From positions 22,387 through 86,386 of the forward strand of contig CAZNJD010000005.1 of NCBI GenBank assembly GCA_964573285.1: DNA of 64,000 nt, read 5' to 3'. The notes beneath the pieces are model-generated. The model was not told the origin of the DNA and made no database searches. It worked only from the letters and a program-made list of their open reading frames with translations. This stretch comes from UBA1140 sp964573285 (GTDB lineage: Bacteria; Campylobacterota; Campylobacteria; Campylobacterales; Sulfurovaceae). The translations under genes were made by a program, and so were the position numbers. This document shows, piece after piece, positions 8,582 to 16,995 of this stretch (the first letter of the stretch is position 1; each line of letters starts with the position of its first letter).

Positions 8582-9522
8582 TGAAAAAACTCTCACTAGT
8601 AGTTCCTATGATGAACGAAGAAGAAAATGTAGCTCCTCTTTTCCAAGCAGTACGAGAAGCTTTAAAAGATATAGATTATGAGTTTATACTAGTTGATGAT
8701 GGTTCAACAGATAAAACAGTAGAAAAGATGAAAGAGTTAGCAGATGAGAGAACTAAAATCTTAGTATTCAATCGTAACTCTGGACAAACTCAAGCAATGG
8801 CAGCAGGAATTGAGGTAGCACAAGGTGAACTAATAGCAACTATTGATGGAGATTTACAAAACGACCCAACAGATATTCCACTTATGATAGAAAAATTAGA
8901 GAGTGAAAATTGGGATGTAGTTGCAGGAAGACGACTCAAACGACAAGATGGTATCTTCTTGCGTAAAATCCCAAGCAAAATAGCAAACTGGATTATTCGT
9001 AAAACCACAAAAGTATATCTAAATGATTATGGCTGTACACTCAAAGTTTATAAAAGTAATGTAGCCAAAAACTTAGGATTATATGGAGAATTACATAGAT
9101 TTATCCCCGTATTAGCTAAAATGTATGGAGCTAAAATAGTAGAGATGGATGTCAAACATCATGCAAGAATACATGGTGAGTCTAAATATGGAATAGGTAG
9201 AACTTTCAAAGTAGTTAGTGACCTACTTTTAATACTATTTATGCAAAAGTATAAAACAAAACCTATGCACCTATTTGGAGGACTAGGTGTTGCCTCTTTT
9301 GGAGCAGGATTTATAATAAATCTATATCTATTAATTCTAAAGATATTTGGCTATGATATTGGAGGAAGACCACTATTAACTCTAGGAATTGTACTTCTAA
9401 TTACTGGTATCCAACTCATTACTACAGGATTTTTGGCTGAACTAATTATGCGTACATATTATGAGTCACAAAACAAAACTCCATATACAATCAAAGAGAC
9501 ATTTATTGGTAAATCTAAATAA
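8581..9522 (+). CDS. Polyprenyl-phosphate glycosyltransferase (DPM1/ArnC/GtrB-like GT2)
   Basis: A GT2 enzyme of 313 residues: an N-terminal GT-A domain with LVVPMMNEEEN, VDDGSTDKT (donor binding) and the DGDLQNDP metal-binding motif near residue 95, then two C-terminal transmembrane helices (about 228-252 and 262-288) typical of DPM1/ArnC/GtrB. It should move a hexose, aminosugar or similar from a nucleotide to undecaprenyl phosphate at the cytoplasmic face. It lies between the ArnT-like transferase and the UPF0104-type protein with overlaps on both sides, so this is one operon. The sugar is not predictable. Confidence 0.9.
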   Translation: MKKLSLVVPMMNEEENVAPLFQAVREALKDIDYEFILVDDGSTDKTVEKMKELADERTKILVFNRNSGQTQAMAAGIEVAQGELIATIDGDLQNDPTDIPLMIEKLESENWDVVAGRRLKRQDGIFLRKIPSKIANWIIRKTTKVYLNDYGCTLKVYKSNVAKNLGLYGELHRFIPVLAKMYGAKIVEMDVKHHARIHGESKYGIGRTFKVVSDLLLILFMQKYKTKPMHLFGGLGVASFGAGFIINLYLLILKIFGYDIGGRPLLTLGIVLLITGIQLITTGFLAELIMRTYYESQNKTPYTIKETFIGKSK

Positions 9523-10348
9523 AAAACTACTCAAAATAGCTATAAAAATCATTCTAACTTTTATAGCTCTCTATTTTGTATTTTCCAAAATAGAGTTAAA
9601 AGAGGTTCAGAAGATTATTACTCATGCCAATATTTGGTATTTACTTTTGGCTCTACTATTTTTAAATCTATCCAAAATTTTAAGTTCTCTTCGACTAAAT
9701 ATCTATTTCTCATATATAGGAGTTAAAATTTCAGAGATTTATGCTCTAAAACTCTACTATATAGGTATGTTTTATAATCTATTTTTACCAGGTGGAGTTG
9801 GAGGAGATGGATATAAAATCTATCTCCTCAAAAAATCTCATAATACCAAAGTATCCACACTTATTACAGCTACCCTATTAGATAGACTTAGTGGGCTTAC
9901 CCCCCTACTCTTTTTCGCTGGATTACTTTTTATTAGTAGTGATTTTTATCATAAATATATATGGCTTGATTGGATAGCTATCATAGGAACTACAACTATT
10001 TTCCCTATTTTTTATCTTATTAATCTATGGTTTTTCAAAGGATATATAGAGATATTTTTCCAAACTACTCTCGTAGGCTCAGGAGTTCAATTACTTCAAT
10101 TAATCAGTGCATTTTTTATAGTTTATGCTATTGGATATAATAGTGATATGTTGATATTTTTGACACTATTTCTCATATCATCCGTCATGGCTGTTTTACC
10201 TATTAGTATAGGAGGAGTTGGAGTTAGAGAGTTAACATTTCTATATGGATTAACTCTTCTTGAAATAGATGCAGATGGTGGAGTAGCCTTCTCTTTACTA
10301 TTTTTTTTGATTAGTGCTTTATCATCACTTTTAGGAGCTTTTTTATAA
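9506..10348 (+). CDS. UPF0104 / lysylphosphatidylglycerol-synthase-type membrane protein
   Basis: About 280 residues with roughly eight hydrophobic segments, belonging to the flippase-like transmembrane family (domain shared with MprF and AglD). Landmarks are YNLFLPGGVGGDGYK near residue 85 and SIGGVGVRE near 235. The TTG start at 9506 is preferred: GAGA-type purines lie 6-13 bases upstream and the overlap with the GT2 gene is 17 bp, whereas the upstream ATG at 9461 would need a 62-bp overlap. It follows a polyprenyl-phosphate-sugar synthase, so a role in presenting or flipping the lipid-linked sugar is a reasonable inference. Confidence 0.8.
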   Translation: MVNLNKKLLKIAIKIILTFIALYFVFSKIELKEVQKIITHANIWYLLLALLFLNLSKILSSLRLNIYFSYIGVKISEIYALKLYYIGMFYNLFLPGGVGGDGYKIYLLKKSHNTKVSTLITATLLDRLSGLTPLLFFAGLLFISSDFYHKYIWLDWIAIIGTTTIFPIFYLINLWFFKGYIEIFFQTTLVGSGVQLLQLISAFFIVYAIGYNSDMLIFLTLFLISSVMAVLPISIGGVGVRELTFLYGLTLLEIDADGGVAFSLLFFLISALSSLLGAFL

Positions 10349-10408
10349 CTTTAAAAAATTATTCAATATTTTATACTCATAAAGAACTCTGGATGAAATT
10401 TATCCCAT

Positions 10409-10531
10409 CTATTTTTTATTATCTTCCTCTTTTGGTTCTTTATCACCTCTAGCTATAAGATATTTACCATACATCATTGCACCAACAACAACAAAAACTA
10501 CTATATATGCTACCCAAGGTTCTCTATTCAT
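10409..10531 (-). CDS. 40-residue membrane micro-protein coupled to rsfS
   Basis: A short reading frame whose ATG overlaps the rsfS stop codon by one base (TAATG), the arrangement of translational coupling. The peptide begins MNREPWVAYIVVFVVVGAMM and ends in a highly charged KEPKEEDNKK tail: one transmembrane helix (about residues 7-26) with a cytoplasmic or periplasmic charged tail. The stop is TAG at 10409-10411. Its function is unknown; conservation next to rsfS in relatives would settle whether it is real. Confidence 0.7.
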   Translation of the reverse strand: MNREPWVAYIVVFVVVGAMMYGKYLIARGDKEPKEEDNKK

Positions 10532-10875
10532 TATAATATCTCTGTTGGTTTTTTATTACTAATTTCAGTTAGAAACTCTTCTAGTGAATATGTTTGTCGT
10601 ACTTCACTACTCATTATATGTACCAATATATCACCCATATCAATTACTACCCAATCATCACTCTGGTCTATATGCAAAAATTCTTCTCCAAGTGGTTTGA
10701 GTTTCTCTTCTAGGTGAGTTGCTAGTGAGGAGGAGTGTTTACCACTAAGTGCATTGGCAAGTACTACTCTATCTACTATATAATCTACATTTTCTAAGTT
10801 AAATACCTCTAACTCATCTGCTTTTTTATCATCTAACTCTTTGATAATTCTCTCTACTCTATCATCTAAATTCAT
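10531..10875 (-). CDS. rsfS: Ribosome silencing factor RsfS
   Basis: A 114-residue RsfS/Iojap protein, which binds ribosomal protein L14 and blocks subunit joining when nutrients are short. The core DDWVVIDMGDILVHIMSSEVRQTY (within residues 70-95) is the family hallmark. Its start overlaps the nadD stop by ATGA, and the nadD-rsfS order is common in bacteria. A 40-codon membrane peptide overlaps its stop. Confidence 0.95.
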   Translation of the reverse strand: MNLDDRVERIIKELDDKKADELEVFNLENVDYIVDRVVLANALSGKHSSSLATHLEEKLKPLGEEFLHIDQSDDWVVIDMGDILVHIMSSEVRQTYSLEEFLTEISNKKPTEIL

Positions 10876-11387
10876 CTATTTTCATTATCCTTTTTATTTC
10901 TGATTTCTGTAGAACTTATATTTGCATCTACTTGTACTATTTTGAAATCTCTTAGTTTTGAGGTATCTAGTTTATACCCATCTCTAGTTGCAATAACCCA
11001 AGTTATTTGAGTATCTATATATTCAAAATTATACCATTTATCAATATTTTTTAGATTATCTGCTCCAATTATAAAATATTTAACACTATATATCTGTTGA
11101 AAATATTTTAATGTTTGTTCTATTTTGACACTTTGATGCTGATTTATCTCATAATCACTAACCTCAACGCTATGAAGATGATTAAACATTCTTTTTGATA
11201 ATTGTAACCGTTTTTGTGGTGAGTAGTGAGATTTGCTTTTAAAAGGATTTAAAAATGCAGGAACAACAATGATTTTATCAATATCCAATATTTCCAAAGC
11301 ATATTTAACAACCTCTCTATGTCCAAAGTGTGGAGGGTCGAAACTACCCCCAAAAAGGGCAATACTCTCTTCTATCTTTTTAAACAA
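10872..11387 (-). CDS. nadD: Nicotinate-nucleotide adenylyltransferase
   Basis: Adenylates nicotinate mononucleotide to deamido-NAD in NAD synthesis. The nucleotidyltransferase signature GGSFDPPHFGH is at residues 12-22, followed by VVPAFLNPFKSK and, near the C-terminus, the ISSTEIR motif (SSTxIR). The TTG at 11387 is chosen as start because AAAGG lies 7 bases upstream and it places the signature at the usual distance from the N-terminus; an in-frame ATG at 11429 would add 14 hydrophobic residues with a poor ribosome site and almost abut gapA. First gene of nadD-rsfS-micro-protein, divergent from gapA. Confidence 0.93.
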   Translation of the reverse strand: MFKKIEESIALFGGSFDPPHFGHREVVKYALEILDIDKIIVVPAFLNPFKSKSHYSPQKRLQLSKRMFNHLHSVEVSDYEINQHQSVKIEQTLKYFQQIYSVKYFIIGADNLKNIDKWYNFEYIDTQITWVIATRDGYKLDTSKLRDFKIVQVDANISSTEIRNKKDNENR

Positions 11388-11451
11388 AAAATAACCTTTA
11401 ATTATGTAAGATATAAAGAATTTTAGCATATTAAACTAAAGGTATAAATAG

Positions 11452-12444
11452 ATGGCAGTCAAAGTCGCAATAAATGGATTAGGTAGAATAGGTAGATGTG
11501 TAGCTCGAATTATAGCAGATAGAGATGATGTTGAGTTGGTTGCAGTTAATGCAAGTGGAGCTGAGAATATTATAGAGTATGGTTTGAAATATGATAGTGT
11601 ACATGGTAAAAGAATGGATGTCTATGTTCAAGATGGATTTGTCAATATTGGTAATACAAAAGCAAAACTATTTTCAGAAAGAGACCCCGCAAAAATAGGT
11701 TTTGCAGAGGCTGGTGCAGAGCTTGTTTTAGAATGTACAGGTGCATTTTTGACTCAAGAGTCGGTTCAAGCTTATTTGGATAATGGGATTAAAAAGGTTC
11801 TCTTTTCTGCTCCTGCCAAAGATGATACTCCTACATTTGTTATTGGTGCAAATGAAAAAGAGTATGCAGGTCAAAGTATAGTATCAAATGCGAGTTGTAC
11901 TACTAATGGTTTAGCACCAGTTGCCAAAGTACTTGATGATAACTTTGGTATCAAATCAGGACTGATGACTACAATTCACTCATATACAGCATCACAACCT
12001 ATTTTAGATGGAAAACATAAATCAGACCCAAGAAAAGGTCGCTCAGGTGCTGTTAACTTAGTACCAAGTACAACAGGTGCAGCAAAAGCTATATCCAAAG
12101 TTTTACCTAATTTAGCAGGAAAACTAAATGGTCAAGCAATTAGAGTACCAACGCCTGATGTCTCAATGGTTGATTTGACTGTAATACTTGATAAAACTGT
12201 AACTCTTGATAAGGTTAAAAAAGCGTTCAAAGATGCAAGTGAGGGGTCACACAAAGGTATTTTGGGTGTTGATGAAGAGTATTGTGTATCTCAAGATTTT
12301 GTGGGAGAAGAGAGAAGTAGCGTTGTAGCTATGGATACTATTCAAGTAATAGGTGAGAATATGGTTAAAGTTTTATCATGGTATGATAATGAGTGGGGTT
12401 ATTCATGTCGTTTAGTTGATATGGCTGTTCACATTAGTAAATAA
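11452..12444 (+). CDS. gapA: Glyceraldehyde-3-phosphate dehydrogenase
   Basis: Type I GAPDH of 330 residues, interconverting glyceraldehyde 3-phosphate and 1,3-bisphosphoglycerate. The Rossmann motif INGLGRIGR (8-16) and catalytic Cys149 in SNASCTTNGLAP are present, as is the C-terminal WYDNEWGYS. It heads a gapA-pgk-tpiA cluster. In an rTCA autotroph this set would run mainly in the gluconeogenic direction from fixed acetyl-CoA and pyruvate, which is inference from the aclBA genes in the same window. Confidence 0.97.
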   Translation: MAVKVAINGLGRIGRCVARIIADRDDVELVAVNASGAENIIEYGLKYDSVHGKRMDVYVQDGFVNIGNTKAKLFSERDPAKIGFAEAGAELVLECTGAFLTQESVQAYLDNGIKKVLFSAPAKDDTPTFVIGANEKEYAGQSIVSNASCTTNGLAPVAKVLDDNFGIKSGLMTTIHSYTASQPILDGKHKSDPRKGRSGAVNLVPSTTGAAKAISKVLPNLAGKLNGQAIRVPTPDVSMVDLTVILDKTVTLDKVKKAFKDASEGSHKGILGVDEEYCVSQDFVGEERSSVVAMDTIQVIGENMVKVLSWYDNEWGYSCRLVDMAVHISK

Positions 12445-12453
12445 GGAGTTTTG

Positions 12454-13650
12454 ATGAGAACAATTAAAGATTTAGATATAGATGGCAAGAGAGTATTTAT
12501 AAGGTGTGATTTTAATGTACCAAAAGATGAAGATGGTAATATTACTGATGATAGACGAATTAGAGGAGCATTAGCTACTATTCGTTATTGTCTTGATAGA
12601 GACTGTAAAGTTATTTTAGCTTCACATTATGAGAGACCAGAACCTAATAAATATGAAGAGAAGTACTCTCTTGCTACTGTAGTTAAACGACTAAAAAAAC
12701 TATTAAAAATAGCACATAATATTACATTATCAACTGATGTAATTGGAGCAGATGCACAAGAGAAAGTAGCAAATATCAATGGTGGAGATGTGGTTGTTCT
12801 TGAAAATCTCCGTTTTGAAGCAGGTGAGACTGCCAATGATATAGATTTTGCTAAAAAATTAGCTAATATGGCTGATATATATATCAATGATGCATTTGGT
12901 GCTTGTCATAGAGCTCATGCTTCTATTGAAGCAATGGCTAATCTATTTGACAAAGAGCATAAAGCTGCTGGTTTTCTTTTGGCAAAAGAGGTAAAATTCT
13001 TTCAAAAAGCAATTGATAATCCAGGGAGACCATTTATAGCAGTCGTTGGTGGTTCTAAAGTTTCAGGAAAATTAGAAGCATTAAGACATCTTCTTGATAA
13101 AGTTGATAAAATAATTATTGGTGGTGGTATGGCATTTACATTTCTCAAAGCACAAGGTTATGAGATTGGAAAATCACTAGTAGAGAATGATTTATTGGAT
13201 GAGGCTAGAACAATTATGATAAAAGCTAGAAAACAGAAAGTAAAATTCTATTTACCTGTTGATGTAGTTGTAGCACCAGAGTTCTCAGAACATGCCACTT
13301 CCAAATATATACCAGCACAAGAGATACCTGATGATTGGATGGGACTTGATATTGGACCAGCTTCCTCAAGACTTTTTCGTGAAGTTTTAAATGATGCAAG
13401 AACTATTATATGGAATGGACCAATGGGTGTATATGAAATGGACAAATTTGCCAAAGGTAGCCTAAAAATGTCACATGATATTTCTGATAGTTATGCTACT
13501 ACTATTATTGGTGGAGGAGATACAGCAGACTTAGTACAAAAAGCTGGAGATGTTGAAGAGATGACTTTTGTTAGTACAGGTGGTGGTGCGAGTCTAAACC
13601 TAATCGAAGGCAAAGGTTTACCAGGTATCATAGCACTTCAAGCAGATTAA
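12454..13650 (+). CDS. pgk: Phosphoglycerate kinase
   Basis: Phosphoglycerate kinase of 398 residues, passing phosphate between 1,3-bisphosphoglycerate and ADP. It shows RCDFNVP near the N-terminus, the substrate helix motif VVLENLRF, VGGSKVSGKLE and the nucleotide-binding STGGGASL near the C-terminus. The ATG at 12454 is taken as start because AAGGAG ends 5 bases upstream; the TTG one codon earlier is too close. Ten bases separate it from gapA and eleven from tpiA. Confidence 0.97.
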   Translation: MRTIKDLDIDGKRVFIRCDFNVPKDEDGNITDDRRIRGALATIRYCLDRDCKVILASHYERPEPNKYEEKYSLATVVKRLKKLLKIAHNITLSTDVIGADAQEKVANINGGDVVVLENLRFEAGETANDIDFAKKLANMADIYINDAFGACHRAHASIEAMANLFDKEHKAAGFLLAKEVKFFQKAIDNPGRPFIAVVGGSKVSGKLEALRHLLDKVDKIIIGGGMAFTFLKAQGYEIGKSLVENDLLDEARTIMIKARKQKVKFYLPVDVVVAPEFSEHATSKYIPAQEIPDDWMGLDIGPASSRLFREVLNDARTIIWNGPMGVYEMDKFAKGSLKMSHDISDSYATTIIGGGDTADLVQKAGDVEEMTFVSTGGGASLNLIEGKGLPGIIALQAD

Positions 13651-13661
13651 TAAGGAAATAA

Positions 13662-14351
13662 ATGATATACGCAGCAAATTTTAAAACAAATCATACTAGA
13701 TTATCTACAAAAGAGTATATAACACTATTGCAATCAAAATTAAAAGATAAAAATCCAGAAGACAAAATTTATATATTTCCACCATTAACAGCATTAGATA
13801 GCTATAGTGGTGATTTTACAATAGGTACTCAAAATGCATATCCGATTAAAAATGGAGCATTTACAGGTGAGATAGGTTTAGAACAATTAGCAGAGTTTGG
13901 TATTAAAACTATCTTAATAGGACATAGTGAAAGAAGAGAGATATTAGGAGAGAGTCAAGAGTTTATAGCTAAAAAATTTGCTTTTTTTCAAGAACATGGT
14001 TTTGATATTATATATTGTATTGGTGAACCATTAGAGATAAGAGAGCAAGGGGAGGATGCTGTTATGGAATATCTTTTAGCTCAATTTGAAGGAATAGATA
14101 TTAGTTATAATGATTTTGTAATAGCTTATGAACCTATTTGGGCTATTGGCACAGGTAGAAGTGCTACTACAAAAGAGATAAACTCAACACATAATGCACT
14201 CAAACAGAGTATAAATAGACCAATACTATATGGTGGTAGTGTTAAAGGAGAGAATATATCCCAAATAGCTTCTATAGATAGTGTAGATGGTGTTTTGGTC
14301 GGTGGTGCATCATTAAAAACAGAAACATTTTTAGAATTAGTATTTCATTAA
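13662..14351 (+). CDS. tpiA: Triosephosphate isomerase
   Basis: A short (229-residue) triosephosphate isomerase of the kind found in Campylobacterota; most bacterial enzymes are about 250. The active site is complete: NFKTN (Lys8), IGHSERR (His88) and AYEPIWAIGTG (Glu157), plus the phosphate loop GGSV. Last gene of gapA-pgk-tpiA. A separate promoter and a lipoprotein gene follow. Confidence 0.96.
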   Translation: MIYAANFKTNHTRLSTKEYITLLQSKLKDKNPEDKIYIFPPLTALDSYSGDFTIGTQNAYPIKNGAFTGEIGLEQLAEFGIKTILIGHSERREILGESQEFIAKKFAFFQEHGFDIIYCIGEPLEIREQGEDAVMEYLLAQFEGIDISYNDFVIAYEPIWAIGTGRSATTKEINSTHNALKQSINRPILYGGSVKGENISQIASIDSVDGVLVGGASLKTETFLELVFH

Positions 14352-14389
14352 AAATAGTATATTTAATATCATAAAAAGCAGATATATAT

Positions 14390-14395
14390 TATAAT
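14390..14395 (+). promoter_or_regulatory. Probable -10 box of the lipoprotein gene
   Basis: A perfect TATAAT 44-49 bases upstream of the lipoprotein ATG, in the 87-bp gap after tpiA. No clear -35. Inference from consensus and position. Confidence 0.45.
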
Positions 14396-14438
14396 CTGTG
14401 TCTCTATAAAAAGAGAAAAATATTATTAGGAGAAATAT

Positions 14439-14717
14439 ATGACAAAAAAAGTTTTATTAAGTGGTGTAGTAGGGATATTTATATTCTCGGGTTGTTTAGG
14501 TATGAATGATGTTAAACCATCTACTCAAAAAGCAAAAGTTAATGTAACTAAAGTAAAAAATACAACAGATAAAATTGAAGATGTAAAATCTAAAGTAAAA
14601 GAGGTCGCTACACCACCAGAATCTTCAATGAAAGATAAAGTAATTGAAGAAGAGGTTGAAATATCAGATGATAACGAAGAGAATAGTAAACCTCAAATTA
14701 TAGAATCAGTACAGTAA
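14439..14717 (+). CDS. Small charged lipoprotein
   Basis: A 92-residue protein with a lipoprotein signal peptide: MTKK, a hydrophobic core, then the lipobox-like FSGC with the acylated Cys at residue 20. The mature part is almost all Lys, Glu, Val, Asp and Thr, predicted helical or disordered, with no Trp and no Cys after the lipobox. AGGAG precedes the ATG. A terminator follows directly, so it seems monocistronic. I do not recognise a family; a spacer or peptidoglycan-associated role is possible but unsupported. Confidence 0.75.
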   Translation: MTKKVLLSGVVGIFIFSGCLGMNDVKPSTQKAKVNVTKVKNTTDKIEDVKSKVKEVATPPESSMKDKVIEEEVEISDDNEENSKPQIIESVQ

Positions 14718-14729
14718 ATAAGATAACTA

Positions 14730-14761
14730 AACTATCTAAAATAATTTAATTTTAGATAGTT
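14730..14761 (+). terminator. Terminator hairpin after the lipoprotein gene
   Basis: A perfect 13-bp inverted repeat (14730-14742 and 14749-14761) with a 6-base loop, starting 13 bases after the stop and followed by a pyrimidine-rich tail. The stem is AT-rich, so strength is uncertain. Confidence 0.65.
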
Positions 14762-14859
14762 CTTCTCCTCTCTTCTATATATAAATTCAAAAAATGCGTT
14801 ATTTTAAATAAAAAAATGTTATATTATATTTATTAAAACTATAATAAAAGGAATATTCT

Positions 14860-15108
14860 ATGACAATGGAAGAGATAGGTAATCTAAAATCAGATTATAT
14901 AGTATGTAAATGTTATGAAGTTACTTTTGGTGATATTCTTGAGGCTATAGAGAATGGACATAATACTATTGAAGCTATAGTACATGAAACACTTGCTAGT
15001 TATGGATGCGAACTTTGTCAATCTCGTATGATTGATAAGAATAAAGATAGAGAAGTACATTTAGATGAGATATTAGAATATGCTAAACAAAAAGAGTATG
15101 TTTTTTAA
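14860..15108 (+). CDS. BFD-like [2Fe-2S]-binding protein
   Basis: An 82-residue stand-alone BFD-like domain. Four cysteines lie in the C-x-C ... C-x2-C pattern (Cys16, Cys18, Cys50, Cys53), which in bacterioferritin-associated ferredoxin, NirB and NifU-like proteins binds a [2Fe-2S] cluster. The helical linker D-I-L-E-A-I-E-N-G-H is typical. It could release iron from bacterioferritin or pass electrons; no partner is adjacent. It has its own AT-rich upstream region with AAAGGA before the ATG and converges on the ATP synthase operon. Confidence 0.8.
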   Translation: MTMEEIGNLKSDYIVCKCYEVTFGDILEAIENGHNTIEAIVHETLASYGCELCQSRMIDKNKDREVHLDEILEYAKQKEYVF

Positions 15109-15137
15109 TCTATCATAATTTAGTGCTTTAAATTAAA

Positions 15138-15157
15138 GGTGCGTTAGCAAACGCACC
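15138..15157 (-). terminator. GC-rich palindrome, atp operon terminator and REP-like element
   Basis: GGTGCGTT-AGCA-AACGCACC: a perfect 8-bp stem and 4-base loop between the convergent BFD-like gene and atpC. Read on the minus strand it is followed by TTTAATTT, so it can end the atp transcript. It is the only strongly GC-rich palindrome I saw in the window, and its flanks (CTACC) make it look like the widespread GTAGGGTGCGTT...AACGCACC intergenic palindromes of many bacteria. Confidence 0.65.
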
Positions 15158-15168
15158 CTACCATAATT

Positions 15169-15555
15169 CTAAAGGTTCTTACTCATATGCTCTACTTTTC
15201 CTATTGCTGAGGCAATAGCTGTACTAGAGTTTTGTGATTTTTGGAGTAACTCTTTTGCTTCTTTGATAGCATTTGCCAAATCACTACCTTCACCATTGAG
15301 AGCAACTGCACCATCAACTACACAAAGAGTTTTTTCCTCTTCCACTTTGACATAACCTGCATTAACTGCAACCGAAAGTTCTTTACCATCTTTGGTCTCT
15401 ATAACAATTATACCAGTATCTAGCAAAGATACAAGAGAGGCGTGTTCAGGTAAAACCCCAAACTCACCCTCGCTTCCTGGCAAGGTTACTTGTTTTATTT
15501 CATCATCAAAAATGACACCTAGTGGTGTCACAATTTCAAGTTTCATGAGCTTCAT
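15169..15555 (-). CDS. atpC: F1Fo ATP synthase epsilon subunit
   Basis: The 128-residue epsilon subunit of the F1 central stalk, which couples rotation and can inhibit ATP hydrolysis. It has the N-terminal beta-sandwich with PGSEGEFGVLPEHASLVSLL and a helical C-terminus. The first of two nearby ATGs (15555) is favoured because GGAG lies 7 bases before it. Last gene of the atp operon, 16 bp after atpD. Confidence 0.95.
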   Translation of the reverse strand: MKLMKLEIVTPLGVIFDDEIKQVTLPGSEGEFGVLPEHASLVSLLDTGIIVIETKDGKELSVAVNAGYVKVEEEKTLCVVDGAVALNGEGSDLANAIKEAKELLQKSQNSSTAIASAIGKVEHMSKNL

Positions 15556-15571
15556 ATTTGGCTCCTTTTGA

Positions 15572-16978
15572 CTATTTAGATTTAGCTAGAATTTTCTCGT
15601 TCTTAGCAATCGCTTCATCCATATTTCCAACCATATAGAATGCTGCTTCATTCATATCATCATATTTACCTTCGATTAAACCTTTAAACCCTGCTAGTGT
15701 ATCAGCTAATTCTACATAAACCCCTGGGCTTCCTGTAAATACTTCGGCAACATGGAATGGTTGAGATAGATATTTCTCAATTTTTCTTGCTCTCTCAACT
15801 GTGTTTTTATCCTCTTCTGAAAGTTCGTCCATACCAAGAATTGCAATAATATCTTGTAAATCTTTATACTTTTGTAGAATAGATTGAACGCCTCTTGCTA
15901 TATCATAATGCTCTTGTCCAATAATTGTTGGGTCTAGCATTCTACTTGTACTATCTAATGGGTCAACTGCTGGATAGATACCTTTTTCTGCAATACTTCT
16001 ATTTAATACTGTTGTTGCATCAAGGTGAGCAAAAACAGAAGCTGGAGCTGGGTCAGTTAAGTCATCTGCTGGTACATATACAGCTTGAACAGAAGTGATT
16101 GAACCTCTAGTTGTAGACGTAATTCTCTCTTGGAGTTTACCCATCTCTGAAGCCAATGTTGGTTGGTATCCAACAGCTGATGGAATTCTTCCAAGTAGAG
16201 CAGACATCTCTGAACCAGATTGTGCAAATCTAAAGATATTATCAATAAACATCAATACATCTAGTCCCATCTCATCTCTAAAATACTCTGCCATAGTAAG
16301 ACCTGTTAGTGCAATTCTATTTCTTGCTCCTGGAGGTTCACTCATTTGACCATAACAGAGTGCAACTTTATCCAAGACATTAGACTCTTTCATCTCAAAG
16401 TAGAGGTCATTACCTTCTCTTGTTCTCTCACCAACTCCTGCAAATACAGAATATCCACTATGTTTTAAAGCAACATTATTGATAAGTTCCATAATAATAA
16501 CTGTTTTACCAACTCCAGCACCACCAAATAATCCAACTTTACCACCTTTGTTATATGGTGCTAAGAGGTCAACTACTTTGATACCTGTCTCAAAAACTTC
16601 TGTTGCTGTGCTTTGCTCTTCAAATGGTGGTGGGTCTCTATGGATTGAACGATACTCTTTTGCAGAAAATTCACCTGCATCATCAACAGTATCCCCAATA
16701 ACATTGAAAATTCTTCCTAGAACCTCTTCACCAACTGGAACTTTGATAGAGTCACCAGTAGCTTTTACCTCTTGACCTCTAACTAGACCTTCACTCATAT
16801 CCATAGCAATAGTTCTAACTCGTCCATCACCTAATTGTGCTGCTACTTCTAAAACTAATCTTTGGTCTCCATCTGCTAGGGCAATTGTTGTCTCTAATGC
16901 TTCATTAATTGCTGGGAGGTAACCCGTAAAATCAACATCAACAACTGGACCTAGTACTTGTACTACTTTACCTGTCAT
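15572..16978 (-). CDS. atpD: F1Fo ATP synthase beta subunit
   Basis: Catalytic beta subunit of F1, 468 residues. The P-loop GGAGVGKT (about 151-158), the VGERTREGND loop containing the catalytic Glu, and the family signature PSAVGYQPTL are all present. It sits between atpG and atpC in the standard order. Nothing unusual in length or motifs. Confidence 0.98.
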   Translation of the reverse strand: MTGKVVQVLGPVVDVDFTGYLPAINEALETTIALADGDQRLVLEVAAQLGDGRVRTIAMDMSEGLVRGQEVKATGDSIKVPVGEEVLGRIFNVIGDTVDDAGEFSAKEYRSIHRDPPPFEEQSTATEVFETGIKVVDLLAPYNKGGKVGLFGGAGVGKTVIIMELINNVALKHSGYSVFAGVGERTREGNDLYFEMKESNVLDKVALCYGQMSEPPGARNRIALTGLTMAEYFRDEMGLDVLMFIDNIFRFAQSGSEMSALLGRIPSAVGYQPTLASEMGKLQERITSTTRGSITSVQAVYVPADDLTDPAPASVFAHLDATTVLNRSIAEKGIYPAVDPLDSTSRMLDPTIIGQEHYDIARGVQSILQKYKDLQDIIAILGMDELSEEDKNTVERARKIEKYLSQPFHVAEVFTGSPGVYVELADTLAGFKGLIEGKYDDMNEAAFYMVGNMDEAIAKNEKILAKSK

Positions 16979-16995
16979 TATCTATTCTCCTATTC

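Noticed and set aside
9461..9505. ATG at 9461 as start of the UPF0104 gene
   Set aside because: It would require a 62-bp overlap with the GT2 gene and adds a polar segment; the TTG at 9506 has better spacing to purine-rich bases.
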